Origin: Solea solea
Taxonomy: Eukaryota > Chordata > Actinopteri > Pleuronectiformes > Soleidae
Assembly (NCBI RefSeq): GCF_958295425.1
Contig: NC_081137.1
Span: 9,897,738-9,961,737 of the forward strand
Reading direction: 5' to 3'
DNA: 64,000 bases
The notes beneath the pieces were generated by a model. It ran no database searches. It was given only the letters and a program-made list of their open reading frames with translations, and had not been told where the DNA came from. Shown one piece after another: positions 1 through 15,062 of this stretch; positions within the stretch are counted from its first letter, which is position 1, and every line of letters starts with the position of its first letter. The translations under genes and the position numbers were made by a program.

Positions 1-213
1 ACTGATTCTAATGATTCACTTACACAGTTACACTGAAAGCAACTGCTTTGCAAGTCACTAGTCACTCGTTTGTGTGTCGCGTGTAAAAGGAAGTGCAGTT
101 ATGGCTCCATCCACGTTGAGTAGGTAGTTTTTTTGTAGTGGAAACACAATCTAAACCGTGCCATGCAGTGCCATGCCGAGGCGAGCCAGGACCTTAGTGG
201 AAAAAGGCCATCA
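1..213 (-). mobile_element. Partial MITE, 'aaaaggccat' end
   Basis: The segment ends in a GC-rich terminus (gccgaggcgagcc ... ggaaaaaggccat). This matches the ends of two better copies, at 14573-15062 and about 30660-30955. The motif 'actgattctaatgatt', which occurs inside the other copies, is seen at position 1, so the element is cut by the window edge. No coding capacity is visible. Family membership is inferred from these shared blocks. Confidence 0.5.
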
Positions 214-2174
214 GAGTGTCCAATTAACAATGAGCAATGGGTATCTTGCTCAGGGGTAGCCCAAGCCATGACTTGGCTCGGATTCAAACTGGTAACCCTC
301 AGTTTACAAGCCCATTCCCTTCGGCTTGGATATGGGCTGCCCTACCTTTGATTTAATGTATTTAAATATAGTCAATAATCTGCCAGCAGAAGCCTAGAAA
401 ATGTGTTTTGGTTGTGTGCTAACGGAGGGTAGCACTTGATTGGATGAAGAGTAAAGGGGTATTTTAAATGTTGGCTGTCATATGCATCTGCCTCCATCTT
501 GTCCTATAGCCCTTGTGTCTTTTTGTCAAACATAATCATTGTCCCTCTGCTGCACATGACCAAACCATCTCAAGCATGACTCTCTCTTAATTTATTTCCA
601 AATTGCTCAACCTGAGCAGTCCCTCAAATGTGCTAATTTCTAATCCTGTCCATCCTAGTGACTCCCAACCAAAACTCTGCATCTTCAGCTCTCCTACTTC
701 AAGCTCCACCTTCTGTCTAAAAGACAGAAGGTGCTCTGTTGTCGGCTGCACAGAGCAGCATGTTTCCTTACGTCAGCCTCAGAGGAGAATTGTGGTAGTT
801 ATAGACTGCACTTTTGTGAATTTTCTTTCCAAAGGATTTTTAAAAATTCTGTACGGTATCAGCAAGAAAACACGAATACATCACAAATATGAAGTGTTGT
901 GTCGGCAGGCATACGTGTACTGTTTGTGTATGTGTATGTGTAGGTGTGCACTCTCCAGCTGGATAACAGGGTAATCAGCATGGAGCAGATTGCTGCATTT
1001 GCAGAAAACAGTGGGCAGTGGTTATCTGCAAACATCAGTGTTTTAAGCACTGCAGTGTAACAAGTCAATACTGGGTGTTTGAGCAGATTTGGGTGGGACA
1101 GCTACAAAGGCCTGAACCTGCAGAATATTTAATAACTTTCATAAATGATGAAAAAGATTTTACAGTTTTCAGAACCTCAATCCTGATGGGCTGAATGTGA
1201 AAACAGGATACACAGTCAGTGAGTGGTTTCAAAAAAGGACAACATGAAGAGAGTGCAGATACAACAGCACTTGCTGCTGGATTCCTTTAGGATCCTCTGA
1301 TCGCTAAGAACATTCATTCACTTTTCAAACATTCTAAATCTGTGACACTGAGGAAGATATTGAAAAGAGTAACATTGATCTCATGTAAGTCTCTTTCCTA
1401 ATTTTCACATTTTCCCTTGGTTGCGTCACTGACAGCTGGTATTTTCACAGGGTGCAGAGAGCAACAGCAGCTTACAGACGAGTTAAGATTAAGACGAAGT
1501 AAAGATTAAGGACACGAAACCTTAAAATGTACTGCTCTGTGACTTCAGAAACTGATGTGTGGGCAGCTGACTGACCTGTAACAGTGGAACGGGAACCGCT
1601 CTTCAACTGTTTTTCACCTCAACATGCAGGCTCTGTCTTTCCCTGTGGATCCTCTCACACGCATATGCACACACACACACTCATCCGTATGAACACATTC
1701 TTGTACAGTATTAATATTATTAATTAAAACTCTTTAAGATTCTTACCCTAAACCTATTTCTAAACCTAACCCTAAAACAAAGTCATAACCGCCCGTAACT
1801 GCCCTTTTAAGTGTGAGAGAATGTAAGGACAAGCCAAAATGTCCTCACTTCCTGTGGTCTATAAGGTTTTTGGTCCTAACAATGGCAAACGCAGTTGGAG
1901 GCACCATGGAAACCACGGACAAATATTGTCAGCCCGAATATAACCCTTATGGGACCCGCATGGACATGCTGGCTGGGTTTGGACAGGCTAACCAAGACAT
2001 TATCTCTAATCTAAAGTGTAACATAACCACAATTGACATCTTTCCTGTAACCAAAACAAGTTCCTCGTAAATTAGATTCTGTCTCATTACGACCAGGCTC
2101 TGGACTCCATGAGGACTGCTGGTCCTGACAAGGTCAGTGTTTATGCCAAAAAAAGGTCCTAACACAGACACACA

Positions 2175-2207
<33 letters not shown>

Positions 2208-5200
2208 CTGCACTTTCATTCATGCAGCAGCTGCTGTCACTAGCCTCCTGGGATAGAAATGACCTGGAGCACAGCAGCAGATGCTTTGGAGAAACACACA
2301 TTTTACTCTCACACACATTCACACTGTCACTTCTGACTGTACCTGAGTCAAGATTAACAAAGACAAATACCAGCACAGAGAAAATCCGAAGATTACTGAA
2401 TTCCATATTATCTGTGGAGAAACACTATGTAAAAATATTCGTCTTACGTCTTAATAATAAGCTCCACTGATTGCTGGTGGCAGCACATAATGAAAAAGAC
2501 GTTAGAAATTAGGAAGTTTAGTTATCAGAGTGGAAAAAGTTATTACCCCTTATCGCTTGCTTGTCTCTCAAACAGTTTAATCCCTTCAGGTCTTTTCAGC
2601 TGGTGGGATGAATATACTAAAATCATGTTTTGAAGAATGTCTAGAGAATTTTAGAAGTAAGTGGAATCTAATTTTCTACACAGAACTAATCTACACATAA
2701 CTAGATAAATGATGGTTAATAACAGTGCAAAATTGTATTTATCGTAAACAGGGCACTTTTGTATAGGGTTAGGGTAAGATGTACACTATAGCTGCACTAT
2801 ATACATCATATAGCCACAATACATTTTACTAATGTTTTATTTGACATTATATTTACACAATGGAATCACAATGACTTGATAAAATAGTTTTGACCTATAA
2901 TTAAACATTTTTCTTTTCAGTAATTTGTGTTCACTTTTGATAGGACTTTATTTTGAAAACCGGAAATAGGACTGCTTGGTTTGGATCGCTTGAGTATAAT
3001 TGACTCACTTCATATTTAAGAGGGGCTGATTTGACCACAGAAAGCCAAGTGACGGCAGATTTGACCACAGTGTCTGACCGGCACAGGTCAACGGGTGAAT
3101 GGTCATCAAGACTAGAAAAACGCTATGTAAATACAGACCATTAACATCAAAATTGTTCCTGAATTTTGATAATACATTTACATTGTTTATTAAATATCCC
3201 TTTAAAAAAAAAAAAAAAAAAGGTTTTATTGTAAGAACTCTCTGTGAATAACAGCTGGAGGATATTGTGTTTGAAGAAATTCCACACACCACTTTTCCTT
3301 TAGGTCAACCATGCTTGATGATGCTGATGCAGCTTAAACCAGATGCAGCCCTCCTCCATCCCATTTGTCTTTTTGCCATCTAAAATTAGCCCTTCTTCTA
3401 AGATTGTCCCTTTATCTGTATTCTACCTAAGGAGGGAAAAATATGTGAGGAAATTAATTAATTAGATCAGCATTTTTGCTTTGTTTCTTATATTTTTGTA
3501 GGGTTAGGGTACCAAAAACAATGCAAATGTTTACAATCGATATTGGACGTTTTAATTGGTAATGTTACCTTGCAAAATCAAAATTCCTTATTGACAACTG
3601 ACAGGAAGCTAAGGAGCTGGCTTGTATTATACCATTTTATATAGATACCATGGGTGTAAAATATTAGCAAGCATATTTTTTGTAATACAAATGTAAAAAA
3701 TGTAAACAACCACAATTTTAAGTTGTCTGATGTAGTCCAAACAATACTTCTTTAGTTTATTTTCTGTTCTTCTGCTGACTTGGCATCATATTTTCATTGG
3801 TGATCAAATAGGGGTTGCTAAGGTAAGTTGCCACTGTTTGTCTTGTTGTTGGTCAAAGTTTTGCAGCTTCGGACTGGACTTTTAACACTTTCAGACACAA
3901 ATAACATATTATTTTTATTTTTTATTTCTTTATTTTTTTTTTTTACTTAGCTTAAAATTGTTTATATGTCAGTAGAAAAAATACACACACGTGCCTTTAT
4001 GAGCTCCAAATACAGATAAACACAGTGTCTGGATTTATAATTTTTGTATGCTCCCAGTCATAAAGAGAGAGAACAAAAACCTTTATTTAACAAATAAATA
4101 ATTGTTTAACAAAATAACAATATTTCAAAAAAATTGCTTATAGGGGAATGTTACATGCCTACGACAACACACACACACACACACTATTGATGTGTTGTTC
4201 AGATGAATAATAGCCTGTGCTGAATGAAAGCTGAGGTCAGCTTTAGTGGCAAATTCCCTCGTCAAACAGTATAATCAATAGCATTCAACATCACACATTG
4301 CTGCACAAATAAACTAATGACAACTCTACATGCGCAGGAAAAAATGTTTCATTTGAAAGATAGACCTGCTCCTCTCTGCTCTATGATGGATGACTAATCC
4401 AAGCAAAATGCTCAGATATGGCCCCATTTGTTTTCCTTTGCGTCACAGTCTTTTCAGACAGCAAAGATTTTATCCAGGGAGACAACTATTAATGATACAA
4501 GAAATACCATCAGACAGAATGGTGCTCTCAGTTAAAGCAGAGTTTTTGCACGTCTGATTATTTTGGGAGAAGTGGTGTGCCCTTTTTGAAAGTAGGCTAC
4601 CTTCTTCTGTGGATATCCTGGCCTATTTAGGAAAAGTAAAAGCTACAGGAGTGGACATTAGGGCAAAGGAGTCGAGCATCCATCTAGGCTTTTCAGAGCC
4701 AACAAACTGGATGTTGATGTATTGGGTCCATCAATCATTTCAAGCATGTCCATGCTTTCAGAGTCAAGAACAACAGAGAGTTTACTTATTACCTTGTCCA
4801 TTAAATGAAAAGGCTGGTCAGATCTTAATAAATGTTTGATGTTGTCTTGATATCTTTCTATGCAACAGGGGCCACACCTATTAAGATTTTATGAAGTATG
4901 AAAAACACTCAAGGGGGTAGTGATGTGAATAATAAATTATTTCACTCAATTTTGCAGTGGAACAAGAGATCATATAAAACAAATTACTGTAAGATAACTG
5001 TTATTTGAAAATACACAATGAGTTATTTTGCCTCTACACTAAACCTGCACTGCTTTGCTTGCATAGAGAGTGAATACATAGTTGCATGTAATGCCTTTCA
5101 CAATGTTATTATCCTGATGTTTGAGCCAGTTTTACATTCAGATGAATTGAAGGAGCCTTGACTGACACAGTTTCTTCACTAAACCTCTGCAAAGAGAAAA

Positions 5201-7094
5201 CTTCCTTCCTCTGTCATCTCTCTCTCTCTCTCACACACACACACCTTTTTTGATCTGCTTCTGCAACTCACTCCCTCTCCTCTACCTTTTCATCCAACTA
5301 CTTTTTTTTATCCTCCATAGATCACCCTAGTCCACCATTATCTCTGCTTCTTTTTTTCACTGTACTTGTCTTTGGCACTGACCTCACTACAGCATTGCAG
5401 TGCGGATGAAGATGCATCAACTCACTGTCTTTCTCGCTTCCTTCCAAACTACAAGGTGAATAATTCAAACCTAATGCTTCATTCTGTCATGTTCTTTTAA
5501 AATTAATTTAAAATATTATATGACACATCTGAAATACATCTGAGCACCACATGTAAATGTAATGTTGTGTTTTGATTTATTTCACATGTCTTCACTGTCA
5601 TTTTACTGCAGTATGCTATATCACATACAGTATGTGTCACACAATTATGTTAAATGTGAAAATACATTATTTGTAGAGAGTTCAATGTTTTTTAAAGTGT
5701 AACTAAACCCTGATCCAGATGCAAATGATACATGTTGTGACAAAACTCACCACTGGCTAAATTTTGCCATTGGCTATTAAAGTCCATGCTTGTCACTTAT
5801 ACACTCTTTTGTCTAATCAGTATGAGGCTTGTTGTCTCAGACTCCTCCCCCTTCCCCCCCAGATTTCACCACTGGACCACGCCCCTCACTGCTACACACT
5901 CTCTCTCCCTCCCGCCACCTCTCCCTTGTTAAGTGGTTAATTGTTCCATTTAAATCGGAACTCAGAACATTCCAGTTGGAAAAAAACATGTGCACAAACG
6001 TATCTCAGGTGAGCCATTGTTAGCCATTACAGGCAATACCAGTCAATAACAACACTCTACATACTATTTTGCACACACAAACCACATAGCATCAAGTCTA
6101 CAGTTAAGAATTAAACAGTACTATGTGTGCGACTGATTTACTGTGAAACAAAAATGACAGATGTGCTATTAACGGTAAAAGTAGCAGTGTTTGTATGGTG
6201 GCAGCCATTTTCGAATCCAATGTCAATGTTGGTGAAGTTGCTCTGGGTATCATAGTAGGAAATCTGAGTTCAGGGGGCTTTCCTCTGTAAGGAATGCCTC
6301 ACGACCTTGACAATTCTGAGTTTCAACTCCTAATGGAATGCACCATGAAATCCCTTTGTCCTTGTGTCCCTGCTGGTAGCCATTTTTTAATGAGGGCACT
6401 GTCCTTGTCTATGTGTCAGTGCCTCATACAAACACAAAAAAACCTGAACTATCAAATATATTAAATATGTTAAATAAAAAGAGATTGAATGTATATGTGT
6501 AAGTATTAATGTAAATGAATCAGTCTGTGTAAAAACCTTTAACACAACTACATACCAAACATTATCAAGGCTGCTGGTGTCATTTTACACAAATACAGCT
6601 GCATGTCATCAGTATATCAACTGAATACATTTGTGACAAAACATCTGTTATGTGGAGGTCTATAGAAAGTCACCTGAGGCTGATCTGTAGCGGTTTGCTT
6701 CCTGTAAAGGTTGTCAACTGACTGTTTAGGCCTGGGTCATACTTGCGTTTGATGTCTACAGTGCACCGCTATTCAAATGCATTTACTTGACAGTGTTCTG
6801 CACATATGTTCTAGATCTCATATTCCATTGCAGGAGTGGTGATTTCTGACCAGGAGCTTGCCCTTGTTTGTGTGTCATTGTTAGTCTGGTTTTAGATGCC
6901 AGATCGCATCTGAGTGACATTAAATGCAGGTCTGGAACTGGCAAAGTCACCTCCCACTCTCAAGAGCCGCGACCGACATTGATCCAAATGCCTCTGGACA
7001 CAATTGGATAGACCTACAACCAATCAGACCAAAGAACGACAAATGCTGAACGACTTAAAACATGTTAAGAAATGTGCTTATTGTAGTTTTCTAA
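214..7094. other. Connexin intron 1, no exon seen
   Basis: No coding exon is supported here. The only open frames are short and lack recognisable domains. The stretch should be intron 1 of the minus-strand connexin gene whose first exon is at 12024-12094. It contains a CA tract at about 2168-2205, a poly-A run near 3204 and short CA/CT tracts near 4170 and 5220. The block at about 1740-2160 (ccctaa-like units, then 'aaaatgtcctcac') looks like a common teleost dispersed repeat. Confidence 0.5.
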
Positions 7095-7290
7095 GAGCGA
7101 TGGCTATCATTACATTACTTGTCATTTAGCAGATGCTTTTATCCAAAGCGACTTACAAGGGAATTGAGTACAACCTACCAGGGGTGAAGGTAAACTTGTG
7201 ATCATGATGTCTTATGCATAAGGGGGTACCGGTCTTAACCACTGAGCTACGCCACCCCATGTATCATGTATTATGTATCATGTATCATGT
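7095..7290 (-). repeat. tRNA-headed SINE-like repeat
   Basis: The block 'catttagcagatgcttttatccaaagcgactta' is a very common teleost dispersed-repeat end. It is followed about 90 bp later by 'ttaaccactgagctacgccacccc', whose reverse complement resembles a tRNA A-box head. A second copy of the tail, in the opposite orientation, is at 47836-47893. A 'tgtatcatgta' mini-repeat follows to 7290. Confidence 0.55.
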
Positions 7291-10200
7291 AATGGTGTCT
7301 AATGACTTCTGCCTGGGGGACCTTTGTGGAGCAAGTCGCTTAAAATGGAAGCAACAGCCAATTTGACAGCTGCACTCTGGTTTGTGTTTGGAAATTATCT
7401 AAGTTGGCTGAAATGGTGTCCTTGCAGAACTGTCTGCAGAGCGGTATCAAATTGCTGGTTTACCCAGGCTACTTTGAACGATGGGTTATACTTGCAGAAT
7501 CTCAAGTCAGGGTGCATGGTTACTGTCTTCAGTGTCTCTTTGGACAGCAACAAGGATGCACCCCCAACTGGACAGGAATCATGCACAGTCAGCATGTGTG
7601 GTCCATGTAGTCAGAAAATGTTGAGGCAACATTTACTATGACCCAGGCCTTATGCAGCTAGAAAGATTGCAAAGCATTTATGAGGCTGTATTTTCATTCT
7701 ATGAGCACCAGTTCTTAACAATAAGCCTGACTGTGTTTTCACCTATTATCAGGAAACCTGTGGTTACATCAAGAGCAATAAACATAATTCATGGAGGCTT
7801 CCTAATTAGCACACACAGCCCACACTGAACTGCCTTATGCTGATCACTTCAGGATCAGTATAACTATGAATAGACAGTCATTTCAGTTTAAACTGGAATC
7901 TGAGATTAGTATGCAGCCTTGACAATGATTCCTTTCAGAGTGTAATGAAGGTTTATGTTAATTGCTTATCCATGCACACTCACTGAACATTGCCTAGTTA
8001 GAAGTCAGGTTGAGGGAAATCACAATACACAACATTAATCTTTGAATGGGTCATATTGTGCAAGCCACCTGTGGTTAGTCAGAGGCACAGAAGCAACTCT
8101 CAAGTGTGTTTCTTTCAAACACCATAATTAAGCTAACCTATGCCACTGCATTGAGCTTCTCTATCCCTTCTTTGATCACAGTTCTATAGCCCTAGTCTTA
8201 TTATCTGTCCTATGCAAGGGCATGGGTTAGCTTAAAACCTACAATTAAGACACATCTTAATTGTAGCTGTATTAGACAGTCTAGACATCCAACAATGCTA
8301 TCTGAGAGTGTCTTGTGAAAGCTTATCCTCTTGTTGCTGGAAAGAGGGTTGGCAATCAAACAGATCACTGTCATGCATCCACGTTCCAAAGTTTTGATGC
8401 AGGGGAGACACAACAGTCCTGGGGAAGTTTCACTGCTTTGTTCATTGCATCACTGGTGCTGCAGGTGCACACATGCAAACTCTTAAAAAACGACACTACA
8501 CATGGGCTGAACATTCTGTATATGATGCCATCTAGTGGCTGCTGCATGCTCTGGCCACCCCCTCTGAAATGCAGGACTTATAATGCAGTGCAACACTACA
8601 CAAAGTTGGTGGTGTACATACCTGACCACACCCACCTGAGTTGTTGGGTGTGATCAGTGGTACAACAGACTTGAACCTTTCAACCCATAGAGGTCAGTAC
8701 AACAATTTTGACTCTGTACATCATTTAGTGTGGAGTTGCTCATGAATAATCTAGGAGGCACCTTTTCAGCACAAAACTGTGCCAGTGATGAACAATTCTC
8801 CAACTTGCTGGTACATCCAAAAAACATCTTAATGATCACTTAAATATTAACTGTCACTGATTTCCTGACCATGCAGACACATGCTTAGGATTAGGACTCA
8901 AGTCTTTAACTTTAGCGGTTTTGTGTTACGTGTAATATCGTATGAATATTTAATATGCCTGTCGACAGGTAAAAAGTCAAGATCCAGACCACCACTTAAT
9001 TAAATATTAATACACTCTAACACAAGTTCTCTCTGTCTACCAATACTTTTCCAATATATTTTATATTTCCTGTAAACATTAATTGAAAAAGATAAAATGA
9101 ATATTTGTAGTGCAAAGCTAAAAAAATTAGGAACCTACATTGTAAAATATTCAAAGTGATTCGAGAGACAATAAATTTTGGCTTGCATGGTATAAACATG
9201 CAATGTAGAAAGAGAGAACCTCAGTGGAAAGCGGCTAATGTTACAGCTAATACCCTCGGGTAGAGTAGAGAGCCTTGTAGGACAAACACAGTTTGAGGGA
9301 AGCCAAAACACACAGGGATCATTTACAGAGCAATTTAATGAATTCAGCACAGTAGGGCATTGCTGTGGTCATCATAGATACTACTTCCTGTATGATCAAA
9401 GGCTTTTACGATACTTCACAATTTAAATTAACTATCTCATGTCAGTTTGGAAGCCATATACTCTGTATGAAGAACAAAATTATGTGCATAAATTGACCCA
9501 GAAAAGCATAGCTCCTTTTACTAAATGTGTTTATTAGGTATTCAAAGAACCGGTTATAATGTTCAGCCAGTGAAGTGCATGATCAACAAATAGCACAAAT
9601 TAAGCATATAAGAGAAAGCCATTACATCATCAAGTATTCGTTAAGACTTTTGAAAGAGGTAGCAGACAAATTGAGAGTTGCTTCTGTGCCTCTGAGAAAC
9701 TGTAGGTGGCTTACAGTCACTGAATCATCCAAAGATAGATTTTCACCATTTTTGTACCCCTGTGCTTCCAGGGTATTACTGATTCAACTGCCAGGACAGA
9801 ATTTTAAAGCTGCATTAAGTAATTGTTGACCACTAGGGGGCAGAAAGACTCCGGAACACCTTCACAACAGTTAGCAGGTAGCTAATGACGTTGTTATGGC
9901 TAACATATTAGCAAACAGTTGCCTACTTACATATCCAGCAGAAACAGAGCAACACGGATATCCCTGTGGTCTCCTTTTTCTGGCCACCTGTTGAATGTAA
10001 TCCCAATATTCACTGGCATATAGCCCCTATAGTAGTATGTGTCTTTTTGGCTTGTTAAACGTATTTATTCTTTCATTACTTCTTCAGCTCTTTGCCATTT
10101 TGCAGTTAGCACTGAGTTAGCTTTTAGCTTCTCTGCTAGGAGCAGCAATACCAACATTTAAATAAATCATTGTTTGGATTTTATTACTTCATAAAACCAA

Positions 10201-10494
10201 ACCAATGAGCTGAAAATGAAAGAAATACACAGCTTCAAAGTAGGATGTTGATTTTCAGTGGTAGTAACTCCAGAGGCAAGAGGGAGTTTTATAAATTGCT
10301 TAATGCATCTTTAAATCAAGTCAACATGCTCAGTTATTTGCAGGTTTGCGTTACACTTGACTAGACCAGGCGATTTTAACAAATGTTTATCATCCAAAGA
10401 AGACTTTCGCTAATCACTAAAATTACTTGGGGTAGGTTGGAAGGAAAATCTCCATCTCATATGGTTTCAGATTCCTGACCAGCAGATTTCTGAC

Positions 10495-10527
<33 letters not shown>

Positions 10528-10528
10528 A

Positions 10529-10567
<39 letters not shown>

Positions 10568-10625
10568 GCTCTCTCTCTCTCTCTCTCTCTTACTCTCTCT
10601 CTCTCTCACGCACACACACACACAC
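10495..10625. repeat. (CT)n/(CA)n microsatellite
   Basis: About 115 bp of CT repeats with a few interruptions pass into a CA tract. A GA/GT-rich tract with the opposite strand bias lies 350 bp further on, at 10977-11011. Confidence 0.95.
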
Positions 10626-10976
10626 CAAGGTTCATACGGGTGCTTGAAATCCTTGAAAATGTTTTACTTTTAATGTTTTTTCAAGGTTTGAAAAGCGCAT
10701 GATCTTGAATTTTGTAGCTTATTGACTTAACAGTTTGCTTATTAGACGGAGGAATAAACAAATACCAAAGAATTAGGTCTGGACCTAGCTTGTGTGTGTG
10801 ACAGTGACAGCGTTTATCTCTTTTTATGTCCTGGAGTGAAATAATCATTTTGAGTATGTATGTTGATATTCGTTTACCACAGCTGCAAGGTGCTGGAAAA
10901 GCATTAAACATCACTTTAAAAGTGACCTTGGAAAAGGTGTATGAACCATAGCATAGACACACACACACAGATAGAG

Positions 10977-10977
10977 G

Positions 10978-11011
<34 letters not shown>
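10977..11011. repeat. (GA)n microsatellite
   Basis: A run of GA dinucleotides, preceded by a short CA tract at about 10960. Confidence 0.95.
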
Positions 11012-11018
<7 letters not shown>

Positions 11019-11720
11019 CTGCTGGAACACAAAAGTTAGACCATGCCCTTGTTTCAGAAGCCCTGTGATATGAACTAATGAGCAGCAGTGCAAACCCAAT
11101 TCATGACTTGGGTATTTTTTCCCCTGAAATGCAATTTTCAATTTACAGACCTATACACACATGCTCCAAAATCTAAAGCATGTTGACTCTTCATTTTTTT
11201 TTCTAAATGAGCACCCCAGAATGATATGTGGATTGTGTTTACTTTGTGGGAACATTCCCATTTGCAGTTCACGCAGCGATGATGTGGATCACTTCTGTTT
11301 TTTTGCACACTAATTTCACTGTTCTGTGTGGCATGTCTCCATTGTTAATCAAACTAAGAGCTTATCTGTTTAACCCTTCTCCATGTACCACTCACAAAAA
11401 ATATGAGATTATTAAATTTGACTCTTACTAAGTCTCCACTGATGAGAACATACTGGATAAATGTTTTTCTCTCTCTCAAGTTGGCATACCTCAGATCCAC
11501 CTACTCCCCTGTGTACATCCTACACCTGCTTGCTCACCATTCTTTCATCTTCTGCGCCTCTGCTTTTCCCCTCATTCCCACATCCCTCTCCTACCTCTGT
11601 CCTATTGGTCTGTGGCCATTTTAAGTGTAATCTATTAATACAGAGGCTAATGCTATCAACACAGGAACCTCTCTGAATGAACTATAATGCCCATTAAGGC
11701 CCGTAATTGATTATATACAG

Positions 11721-11771
11721 CACAACCATTGTTAGTTAAGGGATAGTATCCCTTAACTAACAATGGTTGTG
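11721..11771. repeat. 51-bp perfect palindrome
   Basis: Two 25-bp arms (11721-11745 and 11747-11771) are exact reverse complements separated by one base. The left arm begins cacaaccattgttagttaag. It lies about 250 bp beyond the connexin exon 1 donor, inside intron 1. No terminal repeat of a known transposon was recognised at either side. Confidence 0.95.
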
Positions 11772-12022
11772 GAGGACAAGGGTGACGAGAGCAGGGGTGT
11801 GGAGAGAATGGGGGAGGCAGGGATCACTGTGGGGGACTGTAGAACAGAGAAGAGCACTGGGACAATCCCGAGGTGGGTAGGTACTGTAAAGATACCATCA
11901 AGTGATACACACAGAATTACATGTACACTTAAAAATACTCACTCCATCATCTTTATGGAAGAAAATGGATACACATATAGTAAAATAAAACCTTTTCACA
12001 CAAAACAAATCAATCAGTCTTA

Positions 12023-13200
<1,178 letters not shown>

Positions 13201-14405
13201 CTCTCTCCTTGCCTTTGCTTACATATGTGTGCAGCCCTCACTCCTGCCAACTGCCTCTGTCTTGGTGCTCTCTCCCCATCTTTGCTTTGGGCTCTGCCTC
13301 TCTGTACTTCTTTCTTGCTCATGGAATCACTCTATCGCTGTCTGTGTGAGCATGCAACAACCCCCCTCCCTCCTCTCAGTGATCTGCTCTCTTTTTTTTC
13401 TCTCTTCCCTCTCTCCCACCTCCTCCCTCCTCCATCCCTCTGGTAAATGTGCTTGGATTGCTACCCTGATTACTGCTTCACTTATGCTTGCAAGAATGCC
13501 TCCCACCGTACTGCTGCGCCTGCTCCTGCCTGATGTTGCGCAGTAAGAATGGGATTTGTGATCTAAACGTTTGCTGCTACACCGTCTCCACTGCAGTCCT
13601 TTGTTCCAGTCTGGAGCCTCAGAAGTGTTTCTCATACAGAATTGTTTCTCATACAGAAGTGTTTCTTATCTCTCCTTGCTTTTCTCACTGTCACACATCA
13701 TCTAGTCCATGCTTCCAGCAAGAGGATTACAGTAGAATTGTGGCTTTGCTCCTCCCCCTTCTTTTCTCCTTGTTACTGTACTGCTGATGTCAACACACCT
13801 ATCCTGACCCAACCTACAGCCTCATAGCCTTTTTACATTTTTCTCTCCTCATCTTCTCTTTCTGCTCATCATTCACTCTATTCCCCCTCCCTTCATTAAA
13901 GCCTCCACACTCCTACCCCACACCCCCCACTCTCATGAGAGATCATTGCCGTATTGTACTATGGTGTGACATTGAGAGGCACATTGATTAGATTTATACT
14001 AAGGGGGTGAGAAAATGGGATCCTCCCGCCATTACATATAGACAAAATGTACAGTGATTTATCAAAATGCTTTTATATATGCAGGAAACAAAATCTTGTG
14101 CATCTTTAATACATGAATAACCATAAGTTTGTCTTCAAGAGATTAGTCATATGGTCAGACTTTTCCACTTCAAGCACCCTGTCAGGTTTTGGAGGAGTAA
14201 ATGATGCAGTGGCATGACATCAGACCAGCATCCCAGAGTGAAATCAGTTCAAGCTATTTGCAGTTTTGTTTCTTTTTTCCTGAACCTCCTTTACTTTGAC
14301 ATGCTTTTATTGTTGACAGTGTATTTGTTCAAGACTAAGGTGTAAGCAGTTGGTGTGTTCTGAGAACTGTGTGTATTAGCCTACCACATTAACATCCTCA
14401 AATCC
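13201..14405. other. Pyrimidine-rich intergenic stretch
   Basis: The plus strand is strongly C/T-rich, with many CTCTCT and CCTCC runs. These create long but domain-free open frames such as 13100-13546. No gene, RNA or transposon is recognised. Confidence 0.5.
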
Positions 14406-14445
14406 TGAGATTGTGAATTTTGAGGTGAACAAATTCACAATCTCA
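14406..14445. repeat. 15-bp inverted repeat, 10-nt loop
   Basis: Perfect arms tgagattgtgaattt (14406-14420) and its reverse complement (14431-14445) surround tgaggtgaac. It could fold as a hairpin on either strand. No poly-T or other terminator context is seen and function is unknown. Confidence 0.9.
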
Positions 14446-14572
14446 AGCTTTCACACCAACTGTAACATGGTGTGTTCCATTTGTATTTGAAACTAAAATT
14501 TCCAACTTGGAAGCTTGGCGCAACCTCATCAAGTTAGGATTCCAAGATGGCTGCCAAACATGTCTACTCTTA

Positions 14573-15062
14573 TGGCCCTTTTCCATTATGGGCCCGGCTC
14601 GCCTCACCTCTGCACTGCACGGTACGACACGGCACGATTTAGGTGGCATCTCCACTACAAAAATAGTACCTCAACGTGGGAGTCATCACTGCACGGCTGC
14701 GTGAAACTGCGTTTTCAGTGTAACTGAATTAAATCACTAGAATCAGTTAATTAAAAATATTTGTTCAGTACTTCCTCCATGACCGGAGCACAGACTCCGT
14801 CTGACACAGTCACTGGACTGAAATATAGCGGCAGGGTTTGTGATGCCACTTGTGATCAGCAGTGCTTTCCCTGGTAGTTGTTGGAGACTCTGGCCAATCA
14901 GTGGCCGGCAGTCTGGCGACGTCGTGCATAGTACGTACTCTGTGCGCTTGGAACCTCGCCAGAGCAGGTACTAAAAAAAGTACCTGGTACTAGTACTATG
15001 CTAGCGGAAACACAACTTAACCGTGCCGTGGCGAGGCGAGTAGAGCCGGTGGAAACACGCCA
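14573..15062. mobile_element. ~490-bp MITE with imperfect terminal inverted repeats
   Basis: The left end 'tggcccttttcca ... ggctcgcctc' pairs with the right end 'gaggcgag ... ggtggaaacacgcca', giving imperfect terminal inverted repeats of about 30 bp. There is no open frame. Partial copies of the same family are at 1-213 and about 30660-30955. The superfamily was not determined. Confidence 0.65.

Larger units (their letters stand above)
7291..11720. other. Connexin intron 1 continued, no exon seen
   Basis: No gene is supported. The open frames here, including one of 112 codons at 8315-8653, have no recognisable domain and lie in what should be connexin intron. Simple repeats at 10495-10625 and 10977-11011 are listed separately. 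Confidence 0.45.

Noticed and set aside
1743..1785. Interstitial telomere repeat
   Set aside because: The ccctaa-like units are few and irregular and sit in a dispersed-repeat context, so they are not a telomeric array.
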